Assembly: GCF_024753285.1 (NCBI RefSeq)
Contig: NZ_JANUGW010000002.1
Location: forward strand, 62,001-126,000
Length of the DNA: 64,000 bases
Reading direction: 5' to 3'
DNA from: Massilia pinisoli
GTDB taxonomy: Bacteria; Pseudomonadota; Gammaproteobacteria; Burkholderiales; Burkholderiaceae_D
Shown here: piece after piece, positions 53,101 through 63,669 of the stretch
Layout of the letters: each line of letters starts with the position of its first letter
How positions within the stretch are numbered: the stretch's first letter is position 1
Notes under the pieces: generated by a model
What the model was told of the DNA's origin: nothing
The model's input: only the letters and a program-made list of their open reading frames with translations
The model's database searches: none
Made by a program: the position numbers and the translations under genes

Positions 53101-53235
53101 GGCACGATCATGACGCTCGTGTTCCTGCCGGCGATGTACGCCATCTGGTTCAAGATCGCGCCGGCGCCGGCGCGCACGCCGGCGCCCGTCGTGGCGGAGA
53201 TTACGGCTGCGCCGCCTGCGCCGGCACCACGTTGA
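50119..53235 (+). CDS. RND efflux pump, inner-membrane permease
   Basis: A 1038-residue member of the AcrB/MexB superfamily. Twelve helices are arranged as TM1, a large periplasmic loop, TM2-7, a second large loop and TM8-12. Helix 4 reads GSLILALGLLVDDAIIAIEMMV, with the conserved Asp-Asp pair of the proton relay. FMVKFFVALLVVMVVCFLSMGWRVG is TM2. The sequence opens with NLSALAVRERSVTLFLILLVSVAGVLAFLKLGRAEDPPFTVK, the form seen in pumps of the MexK/TriC-like branch; the block is about residues 3-44. The last 35 bases overlap the convergent GH43 gene. Substrates unknown. Confidence 0.92.
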   Translation: MSRFNLSALAVRERSVTLFLILLVSVAGVLAFLKLGRAEDPPFTVKQLTVITAWPGATAREMQDQVAEPIEKRMQELRYYERAETYTRPGLAFTMVTLLDSTPPSDVPDQFYQARKKLQDVQGTLPAGVIGPMVNDEFADVTFALYALKARGKPARLLARDAEALRQRLLHVAGVKKVNIIGEQAERIFVSFSHDRLATLGLAPQDIFAALNAHNVLTPAGSIDTKGAQVFVRLDGAYDNLQAIRDTPVAAQGRTLRLGDVATVERGYEDPATFLIRNNGEPALLLGVVMRDGWNGLDLGKALDAEVAAVNRDIPLGMSLTKVTDQAVNISGAVDEFMVKFFVALLVVMVVCFLSMGWRVGLVVATAVPLTLAAVFVVMAATGKNFDRITLGSLILALGLLVDDAIIAIEMMVVKMEEGYDRVQASAYAWSHTAAPMLSGTLVTAIGFMPNGFAKSTAGEYTSNMFWIVGIALVTSWIVAVVFTPYLGVKLLPAIAKVEGGHHAIYDTPNYNRFRRLLGTVIRRKWLVALVVVGTFVLAGAGMAIVKKQFFPTSDRPEVLVEVQMPYGTAIGQTSAAAAKVEAWLAAQKEARTVTAYVGQGAPRFYLAMAPELPDPSFAKIVIRTGDEHEREALKQRLRAAIADGLAPQARVRVTQLVFGPYSPYPVAFRLSGPDADTLRTIAAKVEAVLRASPQMRTVNMDWGNRVPTLRLTLDQDRLQAVGLTSAAVAQQLQFLLSGVPVTAVREDIRSVQVVARAAGDVRLDPARINAFTLVGAAGQRVPLAQVGTVDVRPEEPVLRRRDRMPTITIRGDIADGLQPPDVSVAMEHTLQPVVAALPAGYKLETAGSIEEAGKANRALLPLFPIMLAFTLLVIIFQVRSIASMVMVFATSPLGLIGVVPTLLLFRQPFGINALVGLVALSGILMRNTLILIGQIDHNRADGLAPFDAVVEATVQRARPVILTALAAMLAFIPLTHSVFWGTLAYTLIGGTFAGTIMTLVFLPAMYAIWFKIAPAPARTPAPVVAEITAAPPAPAPR

Positions 53236-54157
53236 CCTGACGGATCGCGCCATCCGCGCCGTACTCGAGCGGCGCGATGGCGATCGCGCGGCGCCAGCCG
53301 CTGCCGCCGGGCAGCAGGTTGTCGTGGTAGAACAGCCAGCTCTTGCCGTCGTGCTCGACGATGGCCTGGTGGTTCGTCGAGATGTTCAGGTAGTCGAGCA
53401 CGACGCCGCGGTAAGTAAAGGGGCCCATCGGCGACTTGCCCGTCGCATACAGGATCTGGCCCGGCCAGCCCGACGAGAACGTGTAGTAGTAGATGCCGTT
53501 GTGCTCATGCATGAACGGCGCCTCGCCGTATTTCTTCTTCGGGTCCGATGCCGGCATGCCTTCGATGTCGACGATGCGGATCGGGCCGTCGAGCGAGATC
53601 ATGTCGGGCTTGAGCTTGACGACCTTGGGCACGCGCGTGCCGAAATACATGTACGCCTGGCCATCCTTGTCGATGAACACGGCCGGGTCGATTGGCTCGT
53701 CGCCCGCGTTGACGTCGCGCGCGCGATCGACCAGCGCGTCCTTGCGCGCGTCGACGAAGCCGCCGTCCGGGCGGTCCGACACGGCCACGCCGATGCGGTC
53801 GCCGCCGACGGGCGCGTAGAAATAATACTTGCCGTTGCGGTAGGCCGCTTCCGGTGCCCATGCCTTCGCGTCCGGGCGCGCCCACTTGAACACGGTGACC
53901 GCGAGCGGCACGCCGGCGTCGTGCCACGTCTTCATGTCGCGCGACGTGTACAGGCGCCACGTGGTCGAGTCCCAATACTTGCCGGAATTCGACGCGTCGT
54001 CCGTCGCGTACAGGTAGAACATGCCGCCGTCCTTGGTCTTGAAATAGTGCGGCGACGGATCGGCGGCGAAGCGCTGCGAGATCGGATGTGCGGCCTGCGG
54101 AGATTGCGCGAAGGCGGGCAGAGAGAGTGCGAACAGTACGGCGGCGAGTCGGGTCAT
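53201..54157 (-). CDS. GH43 glycosidase, secreted (arabinosidase/xylosidase type)
   Basis: A 318-residue propeller enzyme. A signal peptide spans about 1-17 (ending AFAQ). All three catalytic acids are identifiable: the base Asp in FAADPSPHYF, the pKa-modulating Asp in PIDPAVFID and the acid Glu in YGEAPFMHEHNGIYYYTFSSGW. This differs from the other GH43 in the window, which lacks the base. It would act on arabinose- or xylose-containing polymers. The upstream region has the same ATCGATAAC operator core as the GH97/GH43 pair 40 kb away. Confidence 0.86.
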   Translation of the reverse strand: MTRLAAVLFALSLPAFAQSPQAAHPISQRFAADPSPHYFKTKDGGMFYLYATDDASNSGKYWDSTTWRLYTSRDMKTWHDAGVPLAVTVFKWARPDAKAWAPEAAYRNGKYYFYAPVGGDRIGVAVSDRPDGGFVDARKDALVDRARDVNAGDEPIDPAVFIDKDGQAYMYFGTRVPKVVKLKPDMISLDGPIRIVDIEGMPASDPKKKYGEAPFMHEHNGIYYYTFSSGWPGQILYATGKSPMGPFTYRGVVLDYLNISTNHQAIVEHDGKSWLFYHDNLLPGGSGWRRAIAIAPLEYGADGAIRQVNVVPAQAAQP

Positions 54158-54249
54158 GATTGGTTCCGGTAACGATGTCCAGCGATGCTAAACCCGCACG
54201 TGCCACCGTAGCAGCGCGTATCCGAATATTTCATAGCTGAATACGAATT

Positions 54250-54263
54250 TGATATCGATAACG
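54250..54263. promoter_or_regulatory. LacI-type operator-like site upstream of second GH43
   Basis: TGATATCGATAACG shares GATATCGATAAC (12 of 12) with the site at 12959. It lies 93 bp upstream of the GH43 start in an AT-rich promoter region. Confidence 0.5.
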
Positions 54264-54279
54264 CGCGCCGGCAACGAAA

Positions 54280-54311
54280 AGCCCGAACGGGCCATGTGGC
54301 GCGTTCGGGCT
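54280..54311 (-). terminator. Intrinsic terminator of the isocitrate lyase gene
   Basis: A ten-base-pair stem AGCCCGAACG/CGTTCGGGCT encloses a 12-base loop. On the minus strand it is followed by TTTT. It lies 38 bp past the isocitrate lyase stop codon. Confidence 0.75.
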
Positions 54312-54348
54312 CCGGGCATCGGCCGGCGCGAGGCCGGCCTGGCACCGA

Positions 54349-55929
54349 TCAGAACTGGTTCATCGTGTTGTGCTTGCCGCCGGCCTTCAGCGCCGCTTCA
54401 CCGCTGAAGTATTCCTTGTGGTCGTCGCCCAGGTCCGAACCGGACATGTTCTGGTGCTTGACGCAGGCGATGCCCTGGCGGATTTCCTTGCGCTGCACGC
54501 CGGCCACGTAGCCCAGCATGCCCTGGCTGCCGAAGTATTCCTTCGCCAGGTTGTCCGTCGACAGGGCGGCCGTGTGGTACGTCGGCAGCGTGATCAGGTG
54601 GTGGAAGATGCCCGCTTCGCGTGCCGCATCGGCCTGGAACGTGCGGATGCGCTCGTCGGCGACCTTGGCCAGGATCGAGTCGTCGTACTCGGCGCTCATC
54701 AGGTGGGCGCGGTCGTAGGCCGACACGTCTTCGCCGCGGTCCTTCATGCCGTCGTACACCTGCTGGCGGAAGTTCAGGGTCCAGTTGAACGACGGGCTGT
54801 TGTTGTACACGAGCTTCGCGTTCGGGACGACCTTGCGGATTTCCTTGACCATGCCGCCGATCTGGCCGATGTGCGGTTTCTCGGTCTCGATCCACAGCAG
54901 GTCGGCGCCGTTCTGCAGCGACGTGATGCAGTCCAGGACGCAACGGGCTTCGCCGGTGCCTTCGCGGAACTGGAACAGGTTGCTCGGCAGACGCTTCGGC
55001 CGCAGCAGCTTGCCGCCGCGCTGGATGACGACGTCACCGTTCTTCAGTTCGGCCGCACCGATTTCTTCCACGTCGAGGAAGCTGTTGTACTGGTCGCCCA
55101 GGTCGCCCGGTTCCTGGGTGACGGCGATCTGCTTGGTGAGGCCCGCGCCCAGCGAGTCGGTACGCGCGACGATCACGCCGTCGTCGACGCCCAGTTCCAG
55201 GAATGCGTAGCGCACGGCGCGGATCTTCGCGAGGAAGTCCTCGTGCGGCACGGTGACCTTGCCGTCCTGGTGGCCGCACTGTTTCTCGTCGGACACCTGG
55301 TTCTCGAGCTGGATGCAGCAGGCGCCCGCTTCGATCATCTGCTTGGCCAGCAGGTAGGTCGCTTCCGCGTTGCCGAAGCCTGCGTCGATGTCGGCGATGA
55401 TGGGCACGACGTGGGTGACGAAGTTGTCGATCTTGTCCTGGATCGCGGCCTTCGCGGCGCCTTCGGCGGCGTCCAGCTGGCGGAACAGGCCGCCCAGTTC
55501 ACGGGCGTCGGCCTGGCGCAGGAACGTGTACAGCTCCTTGATCAGCGCGGGGACGGCGGTCTTTTCGTGCATCGACTGGTCCGGCAGCGGGCCGAATTCC
55601 GAGCGCAGCGCGGCGATCATCCAGCCCGACAGGTACAGGTAGCGGCGGTCGGTGTTATTGAAATGCTTCTTGATCGAGATCAGCTTCTGCTGACCGATGA
55701 AGCCGTGCCAGCAGCCCAGCGACTGGGTGTACTTGGAGGAGTCGGCGTCGTAGTTCGCCATGTCGCGGCGCATGATGGCGGCCGTGTAGCGGGCGATGTC
55801 GAGGCCGGTCTTGAAGCGGTTCTGGGCGCGCATGCGGGCCGCGGATTCAGGATTGATGGCATCCCAGCCGCTGCCGTAGCGCTGCTTGAGGGAAGCGATG
55901 GCCTGGATATCGTTTTGGTAATCGGACAT
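54349..55929 (-). CDS. aceA: Isocitrate lyase, long type
   Basis: A 526-residue enzyme of the Pseudomonas-like long class. The active-site loop reads DEKQCGHQDGK with Cys-218. IIADIDAGFGNAEATYLLAKQMIEAGACCIQLENQ precedes it, and VYNNSPSFNWTLNF holds the conserved NxSPSFNW. It cleaves isocitrate to succinate and glyoxylate, the first step of the glyoxylate bypass. MEFDMSDYQ in the leader frame offers alternative starts, but GGAG six bases before MSDYQ decides. The upstream region has strong inverted repeats. It fits growth on acetate, fatty acids or hydroxybutyrate. Confidence 0.93.
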   Translation of the reverse strand: MSDYQNDIQAIASLKQRYGSGWDAINPESAARMRAQNRFKTGLDIARYTAAIMRRDMANYDADSSKYTQSLGCWHGFIGQQKLISIKKHFNNTDRRYLYLSGWMIAALRSEFGPLPDQSMHEKTAVPALIKELYTFLRQADARELGGLFRQLDAAEGAAKAAIQDKIDNFVTHVVPIIADIDAGFGNAEATYLLAKQMIEAGACCIQLENQVSDEKQCGHQDGKVTVPHEDFLAKIRAVRYAFLELGVDDGVIVARTDSLGAGLTKQIAVTQEPGDLGDQYNSFLDVEEIGAAELKNGDVVIQRGGKLLRPKRLPSNLFQFREGTGEARCVLDCITSLQNGADLLWIETEKPHIGQIGGMVKEIRKVVPNAKLVYNNSPSFNWTLNFRQQVYDGMKDRGEDVSAYDRAHLMSAEYDDSILAKVADERIRTFQADAAREAGIFHHLITLPTYHTAALSTDNLAKEYFGSQGMLGYVAGVQRKEIRQGIACVKHQNMSGSDLGDDHKEYFSGEAALKAGGKHNTMNQF

Positions 55930-56243
55930 GTCGAACTCCATGAAAAGTGAATCGAAAGTGGTGAAGCGCATGGGTTCATCATAAGAGATCCGGGCTGGTT
56001 AAATCTTCTGTCTTATATAAGAGTTGAGAATAAAATTAATCGAACATTTTCAATGAGTTAGCTATTGCATTCCGCAATGTGGCAAATAATTTTGCGGAAT
56101 GGAATATTTGTCCCGTCTGCTGAAAGAACAAAATTCCACATCGTGGAACGCTATTCAGCCGAGTGAAAAATGCAGCGCGGAGGCGGGCGGGCAGGCGCGG
56201 AAAAGGGCGGGGAAGACGGGGTGCGAAGCGGCGGGATAAAAAA
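55930..56243. other. AT-rich promoter region of isocitrate lyase
   Basis: About 310 bp without a credible gene. The part nearest the gene is AT-rich and carries the inverted repeats described separately. Between 56160 and 56240 there is G-rich sequence with no feature that I recognise. Confidence 0.6.
56068..56101. promoter_or_regulatory. 10-bp perfect inverted repeat upstream of isocitrate lyase
   Basis: CATTCCGCAA (56068-56077) and TTGCGGAATG (56092-56101) are perfect complements, separated by 14 bases. A further TTCCACATCGTGGAA dyad lies about 30 bp beyond. These suggest a dimeric or tetrameric regulator of the glyoxylate bypass. Confidence 0.6.
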
Positions 56244-56264
56244 AAGCCCGCTGTTCGCGGGCTT
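56244..56264 (-). terminator. Intrinsic terminator, minus strand
   Basis: An eight-base-pair stem AAGCCCGC/GCGGGCTT encloses a five-base loop TGTTC. On the minus strand it is followed by a long run of T (56237-56243 are A). It lies just past the short ORF ending at 56269. Confidence 0.85.
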
Positions 56265-56268
56265 GAAT

Positions 56269-56370
56269 CTATTTTCTTGGAGGAAGATAGAGGAGACAGG
56301 AACCATGATGCTGCATCGCACCACAATCGTCCAATGATTGTTCGTGATAGCGGTTATCTACCGGACGCAT
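56269..56370 (-). CDS. 33-codon ORF or small RNA ending at a strong terminator
   Basis: A short ORF (MRPVDNRYHEQSLDDCGAMQ at the start, ending YLPPRK) stops five bases before a strong intrinsic terminator. No convincing ribosome binding site precedes its ATG. The RNA on this strand contains a CU-rich stretch (CTCCTCTATCTTCCTCC) just before the terminator. A small regulatory RNA is at least as likely as a peptide. There is no other minus-strand gene for this terminator to serve. Confidence 0.35.
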   Translation of the reverse strand: MRPVDNRYHEQSLDDCGAMQHHGSCLLYLPPRK

Positions 56371-56524
56371 GACTGCCGGGTTGCGCCAGCGGGACGGTGC
56401 GGGGCGCGTCCATGCGGCGCGGCTAGCACCGCCGGCGCGGCGGCGCATCCATCCAAAGACGGAGCCGGCATTGCGGCGGCCGGTGTAGATTCGGGCGATC
56501 CGAACTCGCCCCAAAGGCAATCCC

Positions 56525-56965
56525 ATGACGACTTCCGATATCGACCTCGCCGACGCCCGCGCCGCAGCGGCGTCCGCGCAAGCAGACGGCCGCGACGACA
56601 CCGTGCGCATGGCGGGCCGCGTGCTCGTCGGCGTGCTGTTCCTGTGGGCCGGCATCGACAAGGTGCAGGGTTGGCCGGGGGCGCTGCAGGAAGTGGTGGC
56701 CGGCGGGCTGCCGGCGCCCGTGCCGACGCTGGCGCTGACGATCCTGCTGCAGGTTGCGGGTGGCGCCGCGATCGTCGCGGGCCGGCTGTTGAAACCTGCG
56801 TGCTGGGCGCTGGCCGCGTTCACGGCGCTCGCGACCGTGCTGTATCACGGCTTCTGGCACGCGACCGGCGCGGCGCGCCACGCGGCACTGATTCCGTTCA
56901 TGGAGCACGTGTGCATCGTCGGGGGCCTGCTGGTCGTGTCGACCTTGGCGCCGCGACGCCGCTGA
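56525..56965 (+). CDS. DoxX-like membrane protein
   Basis: A 146-residue protein with a soluble, acidic N-terminus of about 28 residues and four membrane helices. RMAGRVLVGVLFLWAGIDKVQGWPGALQEV is the DoxX-type first helix with the conserved Lys. TILLQVAGGAAIVAGRLLKPACWALAAFTALATVLYHGFW follows at about 75-115. AAAGG precedes the ATG. It is convergent with the diguanylate-cyclase gene, their stops being one base apart. Function unknown. Confidence 0.82.
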   Translation: MTTSDIDLADARAAAASAQADGRDDTVRMAGRVLVGVLFLWAGIDKVQGWPGALQEVVAGGLPAPVPTLALTILLQVAGGAAIVAGRLLKPACWALAAFTALATVLYHGFWHATGAARHAALIPFMEHVCIVGGLLVVSTLAPRRR

Positions 56966-57879
56966 TCAGCCTTCGATCAGGCCGCGCCACACGACGCGGT
57001 TGCGCCCGTCCTGCTTGGCGCGGTACAGGTGCTCGTCGGCCGCCTCGAACAATTCGGCCGCGCTTTCCGGCCCGTAGCCGCCCAGCGTCGCACCGCCCAC
57101 GCTGACCGTGAGCACGGACGCCACCTGCGACGCCGCGTGCGGCATTTCCAGCGCGGCGATGGCCGCGCACACGTCGTCGACCAGGTGGCGCGCCTGGACG
57201 CTGTCCGTATCCGGCATCAGCAGGACGAGTTCCTCGCCGCCGTAGCGCGCCGCCAGGTCGGCCGGGCGGCGCAGGCCTGCTGCCGCCGCGCGAGAGACAG
57301 CGCGCAGCGCGCGGTCGCCGGCCGGGTGGCCGTAGAAGTCGTTGTATTGCTTGAACGCGTCGATGTCGAGGAGGGCCAGCGACAGCGGCCAGCCGTTGCG
57401 CTGGGCGCGCTGCCATTCCTGCGCGTACATCTCGTCGAAGCGGCGCCGGTTCGCCAGTTCCGTCAGGCCGTCCACGTGCGCCAGCCGCTCCAGCATGCGG
57501 CGCTGGCGAACCAGCTGCAAATGCAGCGCCACGCGCGCCATCACGACGGTGGCGTTGAACGGCTTGGTGATGTAGTCCGACGCGCCCAGCTTGAGGCCGA
57601 TCGCCTCGTCCTCCGGCCGGTCCAGGCCCGAAATGAAGATCACGGCGATCTGTTCCAGCTGCGGGTCGGCGCGCAGGCGGCGCAGGACTTCGTAGCCGTC
57701 CAGGTCGGGCATCATCACGTCGAGCAGGATCAGGTCGGGCGCGTGGCGCGCGGCCCGTTCCAGCGCCTGCTCGCCGTTTTTCGCGAGCAGCACCGTGTAT
57801 TCCGGCTTGAGCAGCTCGGCCAATACCTGGCGGTTGATCGGATCGTCGTCGGCGATCAGGACTTTTTGCGGTTCCACGT

Positions 57880-57883
<4 letters not shown>
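56966..57883 (-). CDS. Response regulator with GGDEF output (diguanylate cyclase)
   Basis: A 305-residue cytoplasmic protein. The receiver (about 5-122) has [13 protein letters not shown], the phospho-acceptor Asp in [13 protein letters not shown] and the conserved Lys in YITKPFN. The GGDEF domain (about 135-300) shows [39 protein letters not shown] and the active loop GGEEL. An RPAD inhibitory site precedes it by five residues. It should make c-di-GMP when phosphorylated. Its ATG overlaps the stop of the hybrid kinase gene as ATGA, so that kinase is the obvious partner. Confidence 0.9.
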
Positions 57884-61365
<3,482 letters not shown>

Positions 61366-61368
61366 CGT

Positions 61369-62739
61369 TTATCCTTGACGGGCGGCGCGCTGGGCGCGTC
61401 CGGTGAAGCGGCGCTCGAGGGCATTCGCCCAGCGCGGCGCGTTGGCGTCGTTCTGCCAGCCGTGCACGGCGACGCTGACCTGGTTCAAGAGGCTATCCGG
61501 CAGTTTCAGCGGGCGGGTTTCGTCCATCAGCAACTTGGCGGTGAGGTTGTAGCCGACGATGCGCGCGACGAGGCGCGAGATCGAGAAGCCGCGGAACACG
61601 AGGCGCCCGATCGCATCGATCGCGCGCACGAGACCGAAGCCCAGCGCGAACAGGATACGCGCCGGCAGCGACACGTGGCCATCGAGGCCCAGGTCGCGCG
61701 ACGCGTCCTTGCCGATCAGGTGGCGCGTCAGCAGCACGGGGAACGATTTCAACGGGCGCAGCGGCATGTAGCGCTGCATCGTCGCGACGAGCGCGGCGGC
61801 CAGCGGCGGGCGCGGGTCCGGGTTGCGCGCCTGGCCGCGCGCGCGCGCCTGGATGTCGATGAACATGCGTTCGGCGTCGTCCATCGTGTCCGTCATTTGG
61901 GCGCGCTCGATGCCGAGCACGTAGCCAAGCACGTTCCAGGTGTGCAGGTACGCGCCTTCGTCGTCCTTCTCCAGGCCGAGCCCAAGGCGGCGCAGCCCTT
62001 GCAGGAACACGTAGTTGAAGGTCAGCAGCGTATAGCCCAGTTCTTCCTGGTTGCACGGCAGGCCGACGCGGTCGACATCCCAGCCGTGCGCGTACAGCAC
62101 TTGCGGCATCGTGCGGCCGTGCGCCAGCAGACGGGGGACGCGGCGCGGCGCGACGAGGGCGTCGGCCACGTCACCGCGCAGCACGAGGTGGCGGATCATC
62201 GCGTGGATCAGGCGCACCTTGATGGCCTGCGCCACGCCGCCGCCTGCCGGATCCGTGAGGCCGCCGTGCATCATGACGGGGAAGATCATGGCGGCGGTGG
62301 CGCGCACGCGGTAGTCCGTGTGCTGTTCCAGTTCGCCGGCCACGTGCAGCACGGCCGCGAGGTCGGGGATCACGTAGCACTGCGGCAGGCTGGCGCAGAA
62401 CAGCAAGGTGCACGACGCCATGCTCATCTCCATGAACAGCACTTCGGCCCGCGCGATGAGGGCGCGGTCGGCCCACTCGGGCAGCACGCGCGCCTTGGCG
62501 ACGTACTCTTCCAGCGCGGCGGCCATGTCGGTCGGCAGACCGGGGCTGGCGGTCCAGGCGTCCAGGTCGCCGTTCAGCTGCCAGCGTGCGATCTCCTTGT
62601 TCAGCAGCGCGATCGTGTCCGTGTCCGGACCGCCGGCGCGGCCGGGACCGAGGATGCGCGCGATCGTGGCATCGGCCAGCGGGTCGGCGCGCAGCGCGGG
62701 ATTGTCGAACAGCCCGGGTTCGAGGTTGTCGCGTTTCAT
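61369..62739 (-). CDS. MpaB/latex-clearing-protein-type heme oxygenase (DUF2236)
   Basis: A 456-residue protein of the DUF2236 family, which includes the rubber oxygenase Lcp and fungal MpaB. Landmarks are YTLLTFNYVFLQGLRRLGL and the heme-ligand region AYLHTWNVLGYVLGIE (about 275-290), with the likely axial His. Lcp cleaves double bonds of polyisoprene. Unlike secreted Lcp, no leader is present here, so it is probably cytoplasmic. AAGGAGG precedes the ATG. Its start overlaps the stop of the carotenoid-hydratase-like gene as ATGA, and the hybrid kinase follows three bases downstream. The substrate is probably an isoprenoid, by inference. Confidence 0.78.
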   Translation of the reverse strand: MKRDNLEPGLFDNPALRADPLADATIARILGPGRAGGPDTDTIALLNKEIARWQLNGDLDAWTASPGLPTDMAAALEEYVAKARVLPEWADRALIARAEVLFMEMSMASCTLLFCASLPQCYVIPDLAAVLHVAGELEQHTDYRVRATAAMIFPVMMHGGLTDPAGGGVAQAIKVRLIHAMIRHLVLRGDVADALVAPRRVPRLLAHGRTMPQVLYAHGWDVDRVGLPCNQEELGYTLLTFNYVFLQGLRRLGLGLEKDDEGAYLHTWNVLGYVLGIERAQMTDTMDDAERMFIDIQARARGQARNPDPRPPLAAALVATMQRYMPLRPLKSFPVLLTRHLIGKDASRDLGLDGHVSLPARILFALGFGLVRAIDAIGRLVFRGFSISRLVARIVGYNLTAKLLMDETRPLKLPDSLLNQVSVAVHGWQNDANAPRWANALERRFTGRAQRAARQG

Positions 62740-63605
62740 GCGGCCTCCTTGAATGCTTGCGGTGCAGGGCCTGCGGCGGTGTCGCGTGCGTCGTTGGCCG
62801 GGCGGACCAGGATCCCGCGCCAGCGCAGCAGCCCGAGCGTGGCCGCCAGCAGCGGGAAGCCCATCGCGAACAGCGCGATCGTGCGCGCCTCGACGGGGTA
62901 GCCGAGCAGCACCTGGAACACCATCAGGCCCGCGTACACGGACAGCGGCACGAGCACGTGGCGCAGCGTCGCGCCGGCGGCCGCGGGGGCGCGCACGCGC
63001 GCGCAGCGGCGGAATGCGAACAGGATCGCGAACGCCACCGTCATCCAGCCGGCGAACCCCTGCACCGTCTCGCCGAACCACCAGCCGTCCTTCTCCGTCA
63101 TGATCCAGGCCTTCAGCACGTACACCATGTACGGATCGACGCCCAGGTCGTAGCACGTGACGACCATCGCGCCCAGCAGCGCCATCAGGGCGTCGTGACC
63201 CAGGGTCTCGGGCCCGTCGACGGGGTCCTGCCAGACGATCAGGTTAGCCACGACGTAGCCGACGTAGGTCAGTGCAAACCACATCATCGGGATCACGACG
63301 GGCACGTCGAGCAGGCGCGGTCCGAGCACGGGCGTGTACGTGTAGCTGCCGAAGAACCAGCCGTACGACGACCCCAGCTGCTCGGCGAGCCAGCCGAAGG
63401 CCAGGGCGATGGCGACGAGGCGCGTGGACGCGGCGCCGCCCAGCAGGTGGGCCGCGCTGGCCCAGCTGCAGCCGAACATCGCCAGCGAGCTGGCGACGAG
63501 CAGGACGGTGCTCTCGCCGCCGATGCGCTTGGCGAGGACGAGCAGGAAGAGGACGAGCAGGGTGGCGGCGGCGATGGGCAGGCGACGGTGCGGCGACGGG
63601 GTCAT
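62736..63605 (-). CDS. CruF-like carotenoid biosynthesis membrane protein
   Basis: A 289-residue membrane protein with about seven to eight helices. FGWLAEQLGSSYGWFFGSYTYTPVLGPRLLDVPVVIPMMWFALTY (block at about 70-115) matches the DUF422/CruF family, whose members hydrate carotenoid ends such as the bisanhydrobacterioruberin terminus. GVDPYMVYVLKAWIM and GWWFGETVQGFAGW continue the family pattern. The start MTPSP is preceded by CTGGAG; a CTG-like upstream extension is not needed. It lies between a TonB-receptor gene and the MpaB-like oxygenase, so an isoprenoid is the likely shared substrate. Confidence 0.75.
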   Translation of the reverse strand: MTPSPHRRLPIAAATLLVLFLLVLAKRIGGESTVLLVASSLAMFGCSWASAAHLLGGAASTRLVAIALAFGWLAEQLGSSYGWFFGSYTYTPVLGPRLLDVPVVIPMMWFALTYVGYVVANLIVWQDPVDGPETLGHDALMALLGAMVVTCYDLGVDPYMVYVLKAWIMTEKDGWWFGETVQGFAGWMTVAFAILFAFRRCARVRAPAAAGATLRHVLVPLSVYAGLMVFQVLLGYPVEARTIALFAMGFPLLAATLGLLRWRGILVRPANDARDTAAGPAPQAFKEAA

Positions 63606-63669
63606 GACAGGCTCCAGGGGCACGGCTGACGATCAATGCGGCCGCCCGGAGGGACGGCCGCGCTCTAAA

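Noticed and set aside
54370-55950. Open frame of 526 codons on the plus strand opposite isocitrate lyase
   Set aside because: Shadow of a highly expressed-type gene with strong codon bias; no recognisable motif.
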